In this document: piece after piece, positions 1 to 8,597 of the stretch
Position numbering within the stretch: the stretch's first letter is position 1
Layout: every line of letters begins with the position of its first letter
Virus record (IMG/VR): IMGVR_UViG_3300042112_000132
Span: 1-35,607 of that record
Strand: one strand, 5' to 3'
Source of the DNA: a virus
Length of the DNA stretch: 35,607 nt
Translations under genes and position numbers: made by a program
Notes under the pieces: model-generated
Database searches by the model: none
What the model was told of the DNA's origin: nothing
Seen by the model: the letters and a program-made list of their open reading frames with translations, nothing else

Positions 1-3000
1 TTCGAGCAGGCGGCGATGCCGTCACAAGCTGGAGCTGATGCTCCAGGCGTTGCAGTTGCCAACGAGAACAGGCTCGGATTTTGGCCGGCATTGCGAGTGC
101 GAATCCAGCCTGATGCCGCACTACCTGAAAAGCCGCTAATCCTGACAGGAACGACCAACAAGAACGCGACCAAGCAGCTTGCGAATCTTGATGACATTCT
201 TGGTCAGTTTCCAAATGCCGCAGAGTCTCCCGAAGCATGGGCGCAAATGTTGGCATATGCGTTTGGAACTGATGATGTTCCGGTTCCGCCGTATGCGTTC
301 ATCAACGACACAAACGGAAACGGGTCGTTTGCTCGCCTGTCAACGCTGACTCAAGGACAGATCGCGGATGCCACGCATGGTTTTGACAATGCCCGCGAGT
401 TCCGCAGGGCGTACATCAACAACGAACTAAACGTGGTCACAACCGGGAAACTGTTCCTGTGGTCGTTCTTGTCGCGTGGCGTCAGCCCGTACACGCAGGA
501 ATCGCTGTTCATTGATGCATTTGATGGCGCAAACGAGTGGATCAAGAAGGCTGCTGCCGGCAAGTTCACGGAAGCCGATTTCGATGACTACACGGCGTGG
601 GCAAAGTCAGTCGCAAAGAAGGGAAGCGGCCAGCCAGGAGCCGGGGCAACCCACAACCTGAATGCCTTCGGTAAGAACTTCCTGTTCAAGATGGGAGCAA
701 TCGGCGAGGACGGGAAGTCCAACCTTCAGCGACTGCACGACATGATGTCGGACCCGGAGCAGACTGGTCGCATGATCCGCAGGGAGTTCGCGAAGTTCGG
801 CGAAGGAGTTGGAATTGACAACAAGGTCGTTTCGTTCACGCTGCTGGTCGCCGGGTTCAACGACGTGATGGTGCTTGACCGCGTGCAGGTGCGCCAGCTT
901 TGGGATGACGGCCGATTCAGCGGCACAAACCTGTACGACGGCGTGATGGATGCAGAAGGTCAAAAGATCGCCGGATCGTCGCTGAATGCACTGACGGAAG
1001 GCGTTCGCGGAATCCTTGTCTACGAGGCCATTGAGCGACAGCTCGCCGCCAAGATCAATGACCTGTATGCGAAACTTGGCCGGCCGCAGGACGCGAGCAT
1101 CGGACGGTATCACTGGGAAACGTGGGTTGCATACAGCCAGCAGGAAGCAGCCCATGCAACGCTGGACGCCATTCTGCTTGATGCCAAGGGAGATGACCAG
1201 GCAATCGCCAAGGTGTCCGGTAAGCAAGGTGAATACGGCTCCTACGAGTATGGGGCGCAATACAACCGCGACACGGATCGAACGCCGTGGTTCAGGTATA
1301 CGACACCGCTCGGCGGAACGTATGATTTCAGCGTCCCTGCGTTCAGGCAGTTCCTGACGGAGATCAAGAAAGTTGGCAACGGCGTCGTGCCGGCCAAGTT
1401 CAAGGTAACGGAGAGTGGCAATGCCCCGTGGTACACGCGCACCGAAGTCAACCAGCAGCGACTCGAAGAGCAAGCCGCAAAGTGGTCCGACCGAGGAGGC
1501 GGCACGGGAGAAGGAGCGCGCCTTGTTCGCAAGGCTGCTGCGGACGCCGATGCCATTCGTGCCAGATCCGGCGCCGGAGTTCAACCCGCAGGACGGGGTG
1601 AAGTCCTAGAGCAAGCCGCCCGAGGAGAAGCCCGCGGCGGGTTCGATCCCGTCACGTTCATCCTGACGCTTGGGAAGAACGCGGACCTCACGACGTTTGG
1701 GCATGAGGCGGCGCACGCATTCTTCGAGATGTACGGGCAGATTGCCGTGCAGCCGAATGCCCCGCAGCGCATCCGCGATTCCTTCGATGTCCTTCTGCGG
1801 TGGGGAAGCATCGCCGGCGCGACGCCGGAGGAGCGCATTGCTACATGGAACGCATTGCCGTTCGAGGGCCGCCGCAAGCTGCATGAGTCGTTTGCCTACA
1901 ACTGGGAGATTTACCTGTTCGAGGGCAAGGCTCCTAGCGTGGAGATGCGCGACCTGTTCCGCAAGTTCTCCGCATGGATACGCCGCGTCTACAAGACGAT
2001 CCGCGAGGAACTGACCGTTCCGCAGACCATCTCCGCGATCTACCGCGAGCGGTACGGCGAGGAACTGCTGGTCCTGACGCCGGAAGTTCGCCAGGTCATG
2101 GACAGGATGCTTGCCAGCGAGGAACAGATCGCCTACCGCGAGGCGGTCGATGACATGAAGCCCATGCTGACCGGGCGCCCGGATGGAATGTCCGATGAGG
2201 CGTGGGCGGAATATGAGAGCAACGCAGCCGCGGCACGCCAGGATGCCGTGGATGAATTGACGCGCCAGAGCATGAAGGACATGCAATGGCTGTCGCGGGC
2301 GAAAGCCACGATCCTGAAGAAGATCCAGGCGAAGAACGAGGCTGCACGAAGCGAGATCAGGGACGAGGTGACGGAGCAGGTCAAGGCCATGCCCGTCTAC
2401 CGCGCCATGTCGTACCTGCGCCGCGGGAAACTCGTTGACGCAGACGGCACCGAAACGGAGACGAGCGGAACGCATCGCCTTGACGTCGACCTTGTCAGGA
2501 ACATGTACGAGCTGCGGGAGCGCGTTGAGCGACTTGCAGAGCCTTCGCCGGAGGAAGCGGACATCCCGACGATGGAATCCGTCGAGGATGCGATGCGGCC
2601 GAACTGGAGGAAACTCGGAACCGGCAAATACGGGATGCTCGGTTCTGACGGGCTGGCACCGGACATGGTTGCCGAGATGTTCGGCTACGCCAATGGCGAC
2701 ATCATGGTGCGTGAACTGATCGCTGCCAAGCCGATGGCAGAGATGATCGCCGACGAAACCGACCGCGTGATGACGGAGCGGTACGGAATCATGACCTCCC
2801 CGGAGGCCATCGAGATCCAGGTGCAGGAAGCGTTGCACAATGAGGCACGCGCCCGCATGGTGGCGACGGAACTCAAGTTCCTGCGGAAGGCCGTCCAGCC
2901 CATTCGGGTGCTGACCGAGGCGGCCCGCCAGGCGGCGCAGGACATCGTTGACAAGAAGGTCATCAGGGAACTGCGGCCGGCGGAATACACGGCGTCGGAA

Positions 3001-5820
3001 GCCCGTGCCGCAAGGCAGGCATCCACGGCTGCCGGAAGGCCGCAAGACCCGCAAACGGCCGGCAAAGCCGCCTACACGCGGACCTACAACGAACAGGTGG
3101 CAGCAGGCGTCTCGGAAGAAGAAGCCGTCCTGGCGGCGTCTACGGCCCTTGGTGAGGCAACGGCTCGGGCCGAGCGAGCCTTGGCGCAATGGCAGGACAA
3201 GTACGGCGGGCGTGACCCGGCGGAAATTGCCATTCGGGCCAAGCAGCAGCAGCTCCTCCAGAACCAACTTGCCGCCGAGGCGCTCAAGGCGAGGGATGCC
3301 ATTGACAAGGCGCTTGCAGGGTTCCGCAAGTTCTTCAAGGCCGATGCCAAGATCGCAAAGACGCGGGAGATGCCGCTCGTCATGGCCGCACGGGCCATCC
3401 TGGCGCAGCGAGGGATTGGCCGTTCGGACAAGCCGGCAGCCGCATATCTCGAGCAACTCAAGGAATACAACCCGTCCATCCATGAGTCCGTGTCGGAGAT
3501 CGTCATCGCCGCCGGCGTCGGCGACTACCGCGACATGACGGTCGAGGATTTCAGGACGATGGCGGAAGCCGTCGAGGCGCTTTGGGTCAAGGCGAAGCGA
3601 GACAGGCTGATCCAGGTCGGTGACGAGAAAGTCGAGCTTGATGCCGCCGTCGATTCGCTGGTCGGACGCCTCGAGGAAATCGGCATCCCGAAGGAACTGC
3701 CAGGAGAGCGGCAGGCCATCCAGTTCAAGGACAAGTCCGCGAGGTTTGCGATGGGCGTCCGTGCGATGGCGCGCCGCATCGAATCGTGGTCCGACGCGAT
3801 GGATGGCAAGGGCAAAGATAGGTCGTTCACCAGGCTCATTTATCGCATCGTCAAGGATGCATCCACCGCGTTCAAGGTTCGCCGGAACGAGCAGATCAAG
3901 AAGATGTACGAGCTGGTCGCCAAGCTCGAGATGCCGGAAGGCAAGATCGCTGCGGAGGAGATCAACTACACGTTCGGTGCAGGAAACGCCGGGATCGGCA
4001 AGGCGGAACTGCTCGGCGCAATGCTCCACATCGGGAACCAGAGCAACTACCGCAAGCTGCTGGTCGGGCGTGGATGGGGACAGATTGACGAGAACGGGAA
4101 CCTTGACGATTCGCGGTGGCGTGCCTTCGTGTCGCGCATGATCCAGCAGAACATGCTGACCAAGAAGGACTTCGATTTCCTGCAAGCCGTGTGGGACTTG
4201 AACGAGGAAATCAAGCCGCTTCTTCAGAAGGCTCATTACGACCTCGAGGGGTATTACTTCAAGGAGATCGAGGCGGACCAGGTGGTGACGCCGTTCGGGA
4301 CGTATCGCGGTGGCTATGTCCCGGCCGCGACCGACAAGTTCATGGTGGCAGACGCTGCCCAGCGCGCAGGCATGGAGGAACTCCAGGCCGATTGGCGGTA
4401 CTCGCTGCCAAGCACAGGGATGGGCATGACGAAGGCCCGCGTCAAGGGATACAACCGTCCGCTCGCGCTTGACCTTCGCCTGATCGTCTCGCACACGGAT
4501 GCGGCGTTGCGGTTCGCCATGATCCAGCCGGCAATCGCCGATGTCCTGAAGATCGTCAAGAACCGCCGTTTCTCCGATGCCATGAACCGCGTCGATCCCG
4601 AGGTGATCCAGCGGTTGATCCTGCCGTGGTTGAATCGCGCAGCGAAGCAGTCCGTTTCCGAGGCCGGACTGTTCCGCCCGGTCGATCAGTTCTGGACGGC
4701 TGCGAGGAGCCGAACGGGCATGTCGATCATGTTCGCCTCCGTCCGCAACGCGGCGCAGCAGGTTGTCGGGCTGTTCCCCGCGGCGCTCAAGGTGAAGCCG
4801 ACCCACCTCAAGAATGCGCTGGTTCGGTACATGTCAAGTCCGCTCAAGACGGCCGACATGGTTGCGGCGCTATCGCCGTTCATGCAGGAACGGTTGAGGA
4901 GTCAGGCATTCGACATGCAGGACAGGATGAACGAGATCCTGCTCAATCCGTCGAAGTACCAGAAGGCGCAGGAATGGAGCAGGCAGCATGCCTACTTCCT
5001 TCAGACGGCTTTCCAGAATCCGGTCGATGTCATTACCTGGCTTGGTGCATACAACCAGTTCTTGGCGGATCAGTCGGCTGGGATGACGCCAGAGAGGGCG
5101 GAACGCGAGGCCATTGCTGCCGGCGACTCCGCGGTTCGGCTCACGCAGGGCAGCATGCAGCCGGAGGACATTGCCACGATTGAGGCCGGGACGCCGTTCT
5201 TCCGCACCTTCACGCAGTTCTCCGGCTACTTCAACGCGATGGGCAACCTCAACGCGACCGAGTTCGTCAAGACCATGCGCGACATGGGTTGGCGCGGGAA
5301 CAAGGGAAAGCTGCTTTACATCTACATGCTCGGCATCATGGCTCCGGCCATAGTTTCGGATGCCATCGTCAGGTCGCTCGGCGGCGGATGGGATGACGAT
5401 GACGAGGATGGCTATCTCGACATTGCGATGGATTGGTTCTTCGGGAGCCAGGTGCGATACGTCACCGCCTTCGTGCCGTTCGGGACCACGGGATATACGC
5501 TTGTGACCACGGCGTTCGACAACAAGCCGTACAACGACCGCATGACCACAAGCCCCGCGGTCACGGCGATTGAGGCATCCACGGTTGGCGTCGGAAAGGC
5601 GATTGTCAACGCCGTTGATCCAGACAAGGAGATCACGGGTAAGAACGTGCGCGATGTGTTGACACTTGTAAGCCTTGCGACGGGACTCCCGGTGTCTGCG
5701 GCTGGCCGTCCGATTGGATACTTGGTCGATGTGGAACGCGGGAAGATCGAACCGGAAGGCCCGGTTGATTTGGTGCGCGGACTCCTGACGGGGACCGTGA
5801 CTCCCGAAAGCAAGCGATGA
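1..5820 (+). CDS. Giant internal (ejected) virion protein with zincin-like motif, 5' partial
   Basis: The frame is open from base 1, so the true start lies upstream; the first Met in the window is at base 16. An HEAAH zinc-metallopeptidase-type motif lies at bases 1702-1716, about residue 563 counted from that Met. Long alpha-helical, charged stretches (about residues 680-1250) follow, rich in Glu, Arg and Ala. The C-terminal third has an FWTAARSRTG / ASVRNAAQQ region near residue 1558 that resembles the LPD38 domain of large polyvalent phage proteins. A hydrophobic helix (LLYIYMLGIM, about residue 1766) and an acidic DDDDED patch come near the end. Size and position match the large internal virion proteins of podoviruses that enter the host with the DNA, like T7 gp16 in role. 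If the HEAAH motif is active, it would be a protease delivered on infection. Family assignment is from memory; the virion role is well supported by context, the protease role is inference. Confidence 0.85.
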   Translation, partial: FEQAAMPSQAGADAPGVAVANENRLGFWPALRVRIQPDAALPEKPLILTGTTNKNATKQLANLDDILGQFPNAAESPEAWAQMLAYAFGTDDVPVPPYAFINDTNGNGSFARLSTLTQGQIADATHGFDNAREFRRAYINNELNVVTTGKLFLWSFLSRGVSPYTQESLFIDAFDGANEWIKKAAAGKFTEADFDDYTAWAKSVAKKGSGQPGAGATHNLNAFGKNFLFKMGAIGEDGKSNLQRLHDMMSDPEQTGRMIRREFAKFGEGVGIDNKVVSFTLLVAGFNDVMVLDRVQVRQLWDDGRFSGTNLYDGVMDAEGQKIAGSSLNALTEGVRGILVYEAIERQLAAKINDLYAKLGRPQDASIGRYHWETWVAYSQQEAAHATLDAILLDAKGDDQAIAKVSGKQGEYGSYEYGAQYNRDTDRTPWFRYTTPLGGTYDFSVPAFRQFLTEIKKVGNGVVPAKFKVTESGNAPWYTRTEVNQQRLEEQAAKWSDRGGGTGEGARLVRKAAADADAIRARSGAGVQPAGRGEVLEQAARGEARGGFDPVTFILTLGKNADLTTFGHEAAHAFFEMYGQIAVQPNAPQRIRDSFDVLLRWGSIAGATPEERIATWNALPFEGRRKLHESFAYNWEIYLFEGKAPSVEMRDLFRKFSAWIRRVYKTIREELTVPQTISAIYRERYGEELLVLTPEVRQVMDRMLASEEQIAYREAVDDMKPMLTGRPDGMSDEAWAEYESNAAAARQDAVDELTRQSMKDMQWLSRAKATILKKIQAKNEAARSEIRDEVTEQVKAMPVYRAMSYLRRGKLVDADGTETETSGTHRLDVDLVRNMYELRERVERLAEPSPEEADIPTMESVEDAMRPNWRKLGTGKYGMLGSDGLAPDMVAEMFGYANGDIMVRELIAAKPMAEMIADETDRVMTERYGIMTSPEAIEIQVQEALHNEARARMVATELKFLRKAVQPIRVLTEAARQAAQDIVDKKVIRELRPAEYTASEARAARQASTAAGRPQDPQTAGKAAYTRTYNEQVAAGVSEEEAVLAASTALGEATARAERALAQWQDKYGGRDPAEIAIRAKQQQLLQNQLAAEALKARDAIDKALAGFRKFFKADAKIAKTREMPLVMAARAILAQRGIGRSDKPAAAYLEQLKEYNPSIHESVSEIVIAAGVGDYRDMTVEDFRTMAEAVEALWVKAKRDRLIQVGDEKVELDAAVDSLVGRLEEIGIPKELPGERQAIQFKDKSARFAMGVRAMARRIESWSDAMDGKGKDRSFTRLIYRIVKDASTAFKVRRNEQIKKMYELVAKLEMPEGKIAAEEINYTFGAGNAGIGKAELLGAMLHIGNQSNYRKLLVGRGWGQIDENGNLDDSRWRAFVSRMIQQNMLTKKDFDFLQAVWDLNEEIKPLLQKAHYDLEGYYFKEIEADQVVTPFGTYRGGYVPAATDKFMVADAAQRAGMEELQADWRYSLPSTGMGMTKARVKGYNRPLALDLRLIVSHTDAALRFAMIQPAIADVLKIVKNRRFSDAMNRVDPEVIQRLILPWLNRAAKQSVSEAGLFRPVDQFWTAARSRTGMSIMFASVRNAAQQVVGLFPAALKVKPTHLKNALVRYMSSPLKTADMVAALSPFMQERLRSQAFDMQDRMNEILLNPSKYQKAQEWSRQHAYFLQTAFQNPVDVITWLGAYNQFLADQSAGMTPERAEREAIAAGDSAVRLTQGSMQPEDIATIEAGTPFFRTFTQFSGYFNAMGNLNATEFVKTMRDMGWRGNKGKLLYIYMLGIMAPAIVSDAIVRSLGGGWDDDDEDGYLDIAMDWFFGSQVRYVTAFVPFGTTGYTLVTTAFDNKPYNDRMTTSPAVTAIEASTVGVGKAIVNAVDPDKEITGKNVRDVLTLVSLATGLPVSAAGRPIGYLVDVERGKIEPEGPVDLVRGLLTGTVTPESKR

Positions 5821-5845
5821 TTCGATGAACGAAATCCGCGAACGG

Positions 5846-5868
5846 TAGAATCATGCCCGCCACGGGCA
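5846..5868 (+). promoter_or_regulatory. Possible -10 box and small hairpin ahead of the tailspike gene
   Basis: The 62-base gap before the tailspike holds TAGAAT (5846-5851), five of six matches to a -10 box. No good -35 lies 17 bases upstream. A 6-bp hairpin (TGCCCG, loop CCA, CGGGCA; 5854-5868) follows directly, then a GGGAG ribosome site. It could give the tailspikes separate expression from the internal proteins, but the promoter call is weak. Confidence 0.25.
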
Positions 5869-5882
5869 GGGAGACGCTATAG

Positions 5883-8546
5883 ATGACGATTTCCAGCACA
5901 ACGCGAATTGCGGGTCCGTTCACGGGCAACGGCACGGCATCCACGTTCCCCTTCACCTTCAAGGTGTTCGCGGCCGCAGACCTCGACGTTGTTCGGCTGA
6001 ACAGCTCCACGGGCGTTGAGTCCACGCTCGTCCTTTCATCCGACTACAGCGTTACCCTCAATGGCGACCAGAACTCGAACCCTGGCGGCAGCATCACGCT
6101 GCTTGCCGGCGCACTTGCGACCGGGTTCAAGCTGACGATCACCTCGGACATCGCCAACCTCCAGCCCACGGACCTGACGAACCAGGGCGGGTTCTACCCC
6201 GAGGTCATCACGGATTCATTCGACCGCTCGACCATTCAGATCCAGCAGATGTCGCAGGACGTCGGACGTAGCCTGAAGGCTCCGCTGTCGGACGGCACCC
6301 CAGACATGGAGCTGCCGACTGCCGCGCAGCGCGCCAATTCATTCCTCGCATTCGACGCAAACGGCCTCCCCACGGCGATCACGGCCGGAACGAGCGGCGC
6401 GCCCACGACGATCACGCGCCAGGTGTTCAGCGGCACGGGCTCGCAGACGGTGTTCACGCTGGCAAGCGACCCGGGTGCGCTCGGCAACAGCGCCCAGGTC
6501 TACATCGGCGGCGTGTACCAGCAGCGCAGCACCTACACGATTGCCGGCACGACGCTGACGTTCTCGGCGGCTCCGGTGGCCGGGACCGACAACATCGAGT
6601 TCGTCAACTTCCTGACGAGCACCATCGGCGCAACGAGCGCGGACCTCGTCACCTACACGCCGAGCGGTACGGGCGCGGTCGCTCGCAGCGCGGCGAGCAA
6701 GATGGGCGACGTGGTCAGCGTAGAGGATTTCGGCGCAATTGGTGATGGCGTAACAAATGACACCGCTGCGATACAAAATGCGTTGAATACATTGAAGGAG
6801 GTGCGTGGTACGGCTGGAAAGACCTACCTCGTCAGGCGCGTGGCAGGAACGCGCTACTGCCTGCTATGGAAGTCTGGCATGCGCTGGCTTGGATGCGGAA
6901 GCACGATTAAACTCGGCAACGGCGAATACACGCCATCGGTCGGGTGCTCGGTACTGATGAGCGAAGGCACAGATCCATCGCCGTCCACGATCACGTCGAA
7001 CACAAGCTTCGTCGGTGCCATCGACGGCAACTCGGCGAACCAGACGGCTGTGCCTGGTTCACCTTCCGGCAACTGGTTTACGCCGACCGTGTACGTCAAC
7101 AAGATCGCGAGGACGTACTGGGACATCACGGTGAGCAACGGCCATGTCATGGCGTTCTACACGTCCGGCACGGCAAGCGAAATCTACGACAACACGTTGA
7201 GCGCGACCGTGTATGGATCAATGGGCGGAGGCGTATGGTTCAGTGGCACACGGTGGAACGTGCCGTACATCAATGTTCGCGACACGCCATACATCAATAA
7301 TGGCGGATCGCAGGGCAATCCACTAGTTGTCAACGTGACCGACAGCACGTTTGGCCGGATCTGGGCGCAAAACTTCGGGCTTGGGGTGAAGTTCCAGGGT
7401 GACACCTCGAACATCACTGTTGATTCAATTATCGCGTTCCAAGGAGCCGGAACAAGCGCGACTACCGACCGGTCCGTCAAGTTTCAGGGAGATGGGCCAA
7501 ATGGGCTTCGCAATATCGCCGTTGGCAACATCGTTGCAGAAGGCTTCAAGAAGGGAAGCCTGTACATCTTCAACTGCGACAACATCAGCATCGGCTCGTA
7601 CATCGGGCGCAATAACGGTCAGGATGCTGTGCCGGAGAACGACCGCGTTGACACGTACATCGTAGACAGTCAAGAGGTCAGTATCGGAAACTTGACCGTT
7701 GATGGATGCGGACAGTATCCATTGATAACGCAGAGCGACAGCAACAGCATCCACATCAGCCAGTTCACGTGCGTCAACACTCCGAACGCAACCCCGCTCT
7801 GGTACAACAAGTCTGGTTCTCCGGGAAACCAGAGCAACATCACGTTCGGCACCATTGCGGTCAGGAACGAAACGGCCGGATGGGCGTCTCCCTTGAACGT
7901 TACTCCTGGAAACTGCAACGCATACATCGGGCAGGCAAGCATCGACGTTCCTTTCAGCAATTACACAGCAGCCGGCAGACTGGTGATTTCTGCCAGTTCG
8001 GGTTCAGGATCGGTGCGTACCGGGCCGATCACGTTCCGCAATTCACCGACCTCTGCGGTCGTGCAACTCACCAACAACTCGACAACGACGGCGGTTTCGT
8101 CAGCACCCGCGATGGTGGCGACGAACGGAATCGACTGCGCCCCGATTATCAAGGTTGAGCCGGTGTCTTTCAACGGGACAAACAGCTCAAATGTATTGCA
8201 GGCAGGCCGCTTCACCGCATCGGCCGGGAACCAAACCACGGGCGGAATCACAATTCGGCATCCGGCTACGACCGGAACAACAACGCGATATGTCCGGTGG
8301 ACAATCGAGGGATACCAGGCTCCTGGCGACTGCCTGGAGGCAACGGATGCCGCCTCTCTCGCCACGACAACCACGGCCACCGCAGCCGCCATCTTGGACA
8401 GGACGAACGCAATCAACCTCGGAGGAAAGCACACAGGACAGCTTGTCTGGGACACGACCAACAACAGGATGATGTACTCAAGCGGCGCTACGGACGTGTC
8501 GCCCTGGTATGTCGTGGACGGGTCCGCAAGCATTACTCCAGTGTGA
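5883..8546 (+). CDS. Tailspike 1: virion-anchor domain plus pectate-lyase-like beta-helix
   Basis: 887 residues. The N-terminal part (about 1-270) starts with a TRIAGPFTGNGTASTFPFTF-type stretch seen in podovirus tail fibres and spikes, and has a second similar beta unit at about 150-235 (FSGTGSQTVFTL, then GGVYQQRSTYTIAG). This part should dock the spike on the tail. At residue 277 VVSVEDFGAIGDG opens a right-handed beta-helix of the pectate lyase 3 superfamily, whose members bind and cleave surface polysaccharides. The rest is rich in Gly, Asn, Thr and Ser, as expected for such a helix. Base composition turns AT-richer right at the junction (about base 6720), which suggests the receptor-binding part was swapped in. 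The substrate cannot be read from the sequence. Confidence 0.9.
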   Translation: MTISSTTRIAGPFTGNGTASTFPFTFKVFAAADLDVVRLNSSTGVESTLVLSSDYSVTLNGDQNSNPGGSITLLAGALATGFKLTITSDIANLQPTDLTNQGGFYPEVITDSFDRSTIQIQQMSQDVGRSLKAPLSDGTPDMELPTAAQRANSFLAFDANGLPTAITAGTSGAPTTITRQVFSGTGSQTVFTLASDPGALGNSAQVYIGGVYQQRSTYTIAGTTLTFSAAPVAGTDNIEFVNFLTSTIGATSADLVTYTPSGTGAVARSAASKMGDVVSVEDFGAIGDGVTNDTAAIQNALNTLKEVRGTAGKTYLVRRVAGTRYCLLWKSGMRWLGCGSTIKLGNGEYTPSVGCSVLMSEGTDPSPSTITSNTSFVGAIDGNSANQTAVPGSPSGNWFTPTVYVNKIARTYWDITVSNGHVMAFYTSGTASEIYDNTLSATVYGSMGGGVWFSGTRWNVPYINVRDTPYINNGGSQGNPLVVNVTDSTFGRIWAQNFGLGVKFQGDTSNITVDSIIAFQGAGTSATTDRSVKFQGDGPNGLRNIAVGNIVAEGFKKGSLYIFNCDNISIGSYIGRNNGQDAVPENDRVDTYIVDSQEVSIGNLTVDGCGQYPLITQSDSNSIHISQFTCVNTPNATPLWYNKSGSPGNQSNITFGTIAVRNETAGWASPLNVTPGNCNAYIGQASIDVPFSNYTAAGRLVISASSGSGSVRTGPITFRNSPTSAVVQLTNNSTTTAVSSAPAMVATNGIDCAPIIKVEPVSFNGTNSSNVLQAGRFTASAGNQTTGGITIRHPATTGTTTRYVRWTIEGYQAPGDCLEATDAASLATTTTATAAAILDRTNAINLGGKHTGQLVWDTTNNRMMYSSGATDVSPWYVVDGSASITPV

Positions 8547-8551
8547 TTATG

Positions 8552-8576
8552 CCATGACCTCCCCAACCACGACGAA
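8552..8576 (+). repeat. Degenerate copy of the start of the 10649 gene (cassette scar)
   Basis: This stretch between the two tailspikes matches 10647-10672, the first eight codons of the small membrane protein gene, with one base missing and one substituted (CCATGACCTCCCC, then CCACGACGAA in both). In this copy the reading frame stops after nine codons at a TAG (8578-8580). It looks like a leftover from insertion of tailspike 2 in front of that gene. Confidence 0.7.
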
Positions 8577-8597
8577 TTAGCCTAACGGACACCCACG

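Noticed and set aside
1606-4806. Very long open frame on the minus strand opposite the giant virion protein
   Set aside because: His/Arg/Leu-rich composition and perfect antiparallel codon register show it is a shadow of the GC-rich plus-strand gene; the plus frame has recognisable motifs.
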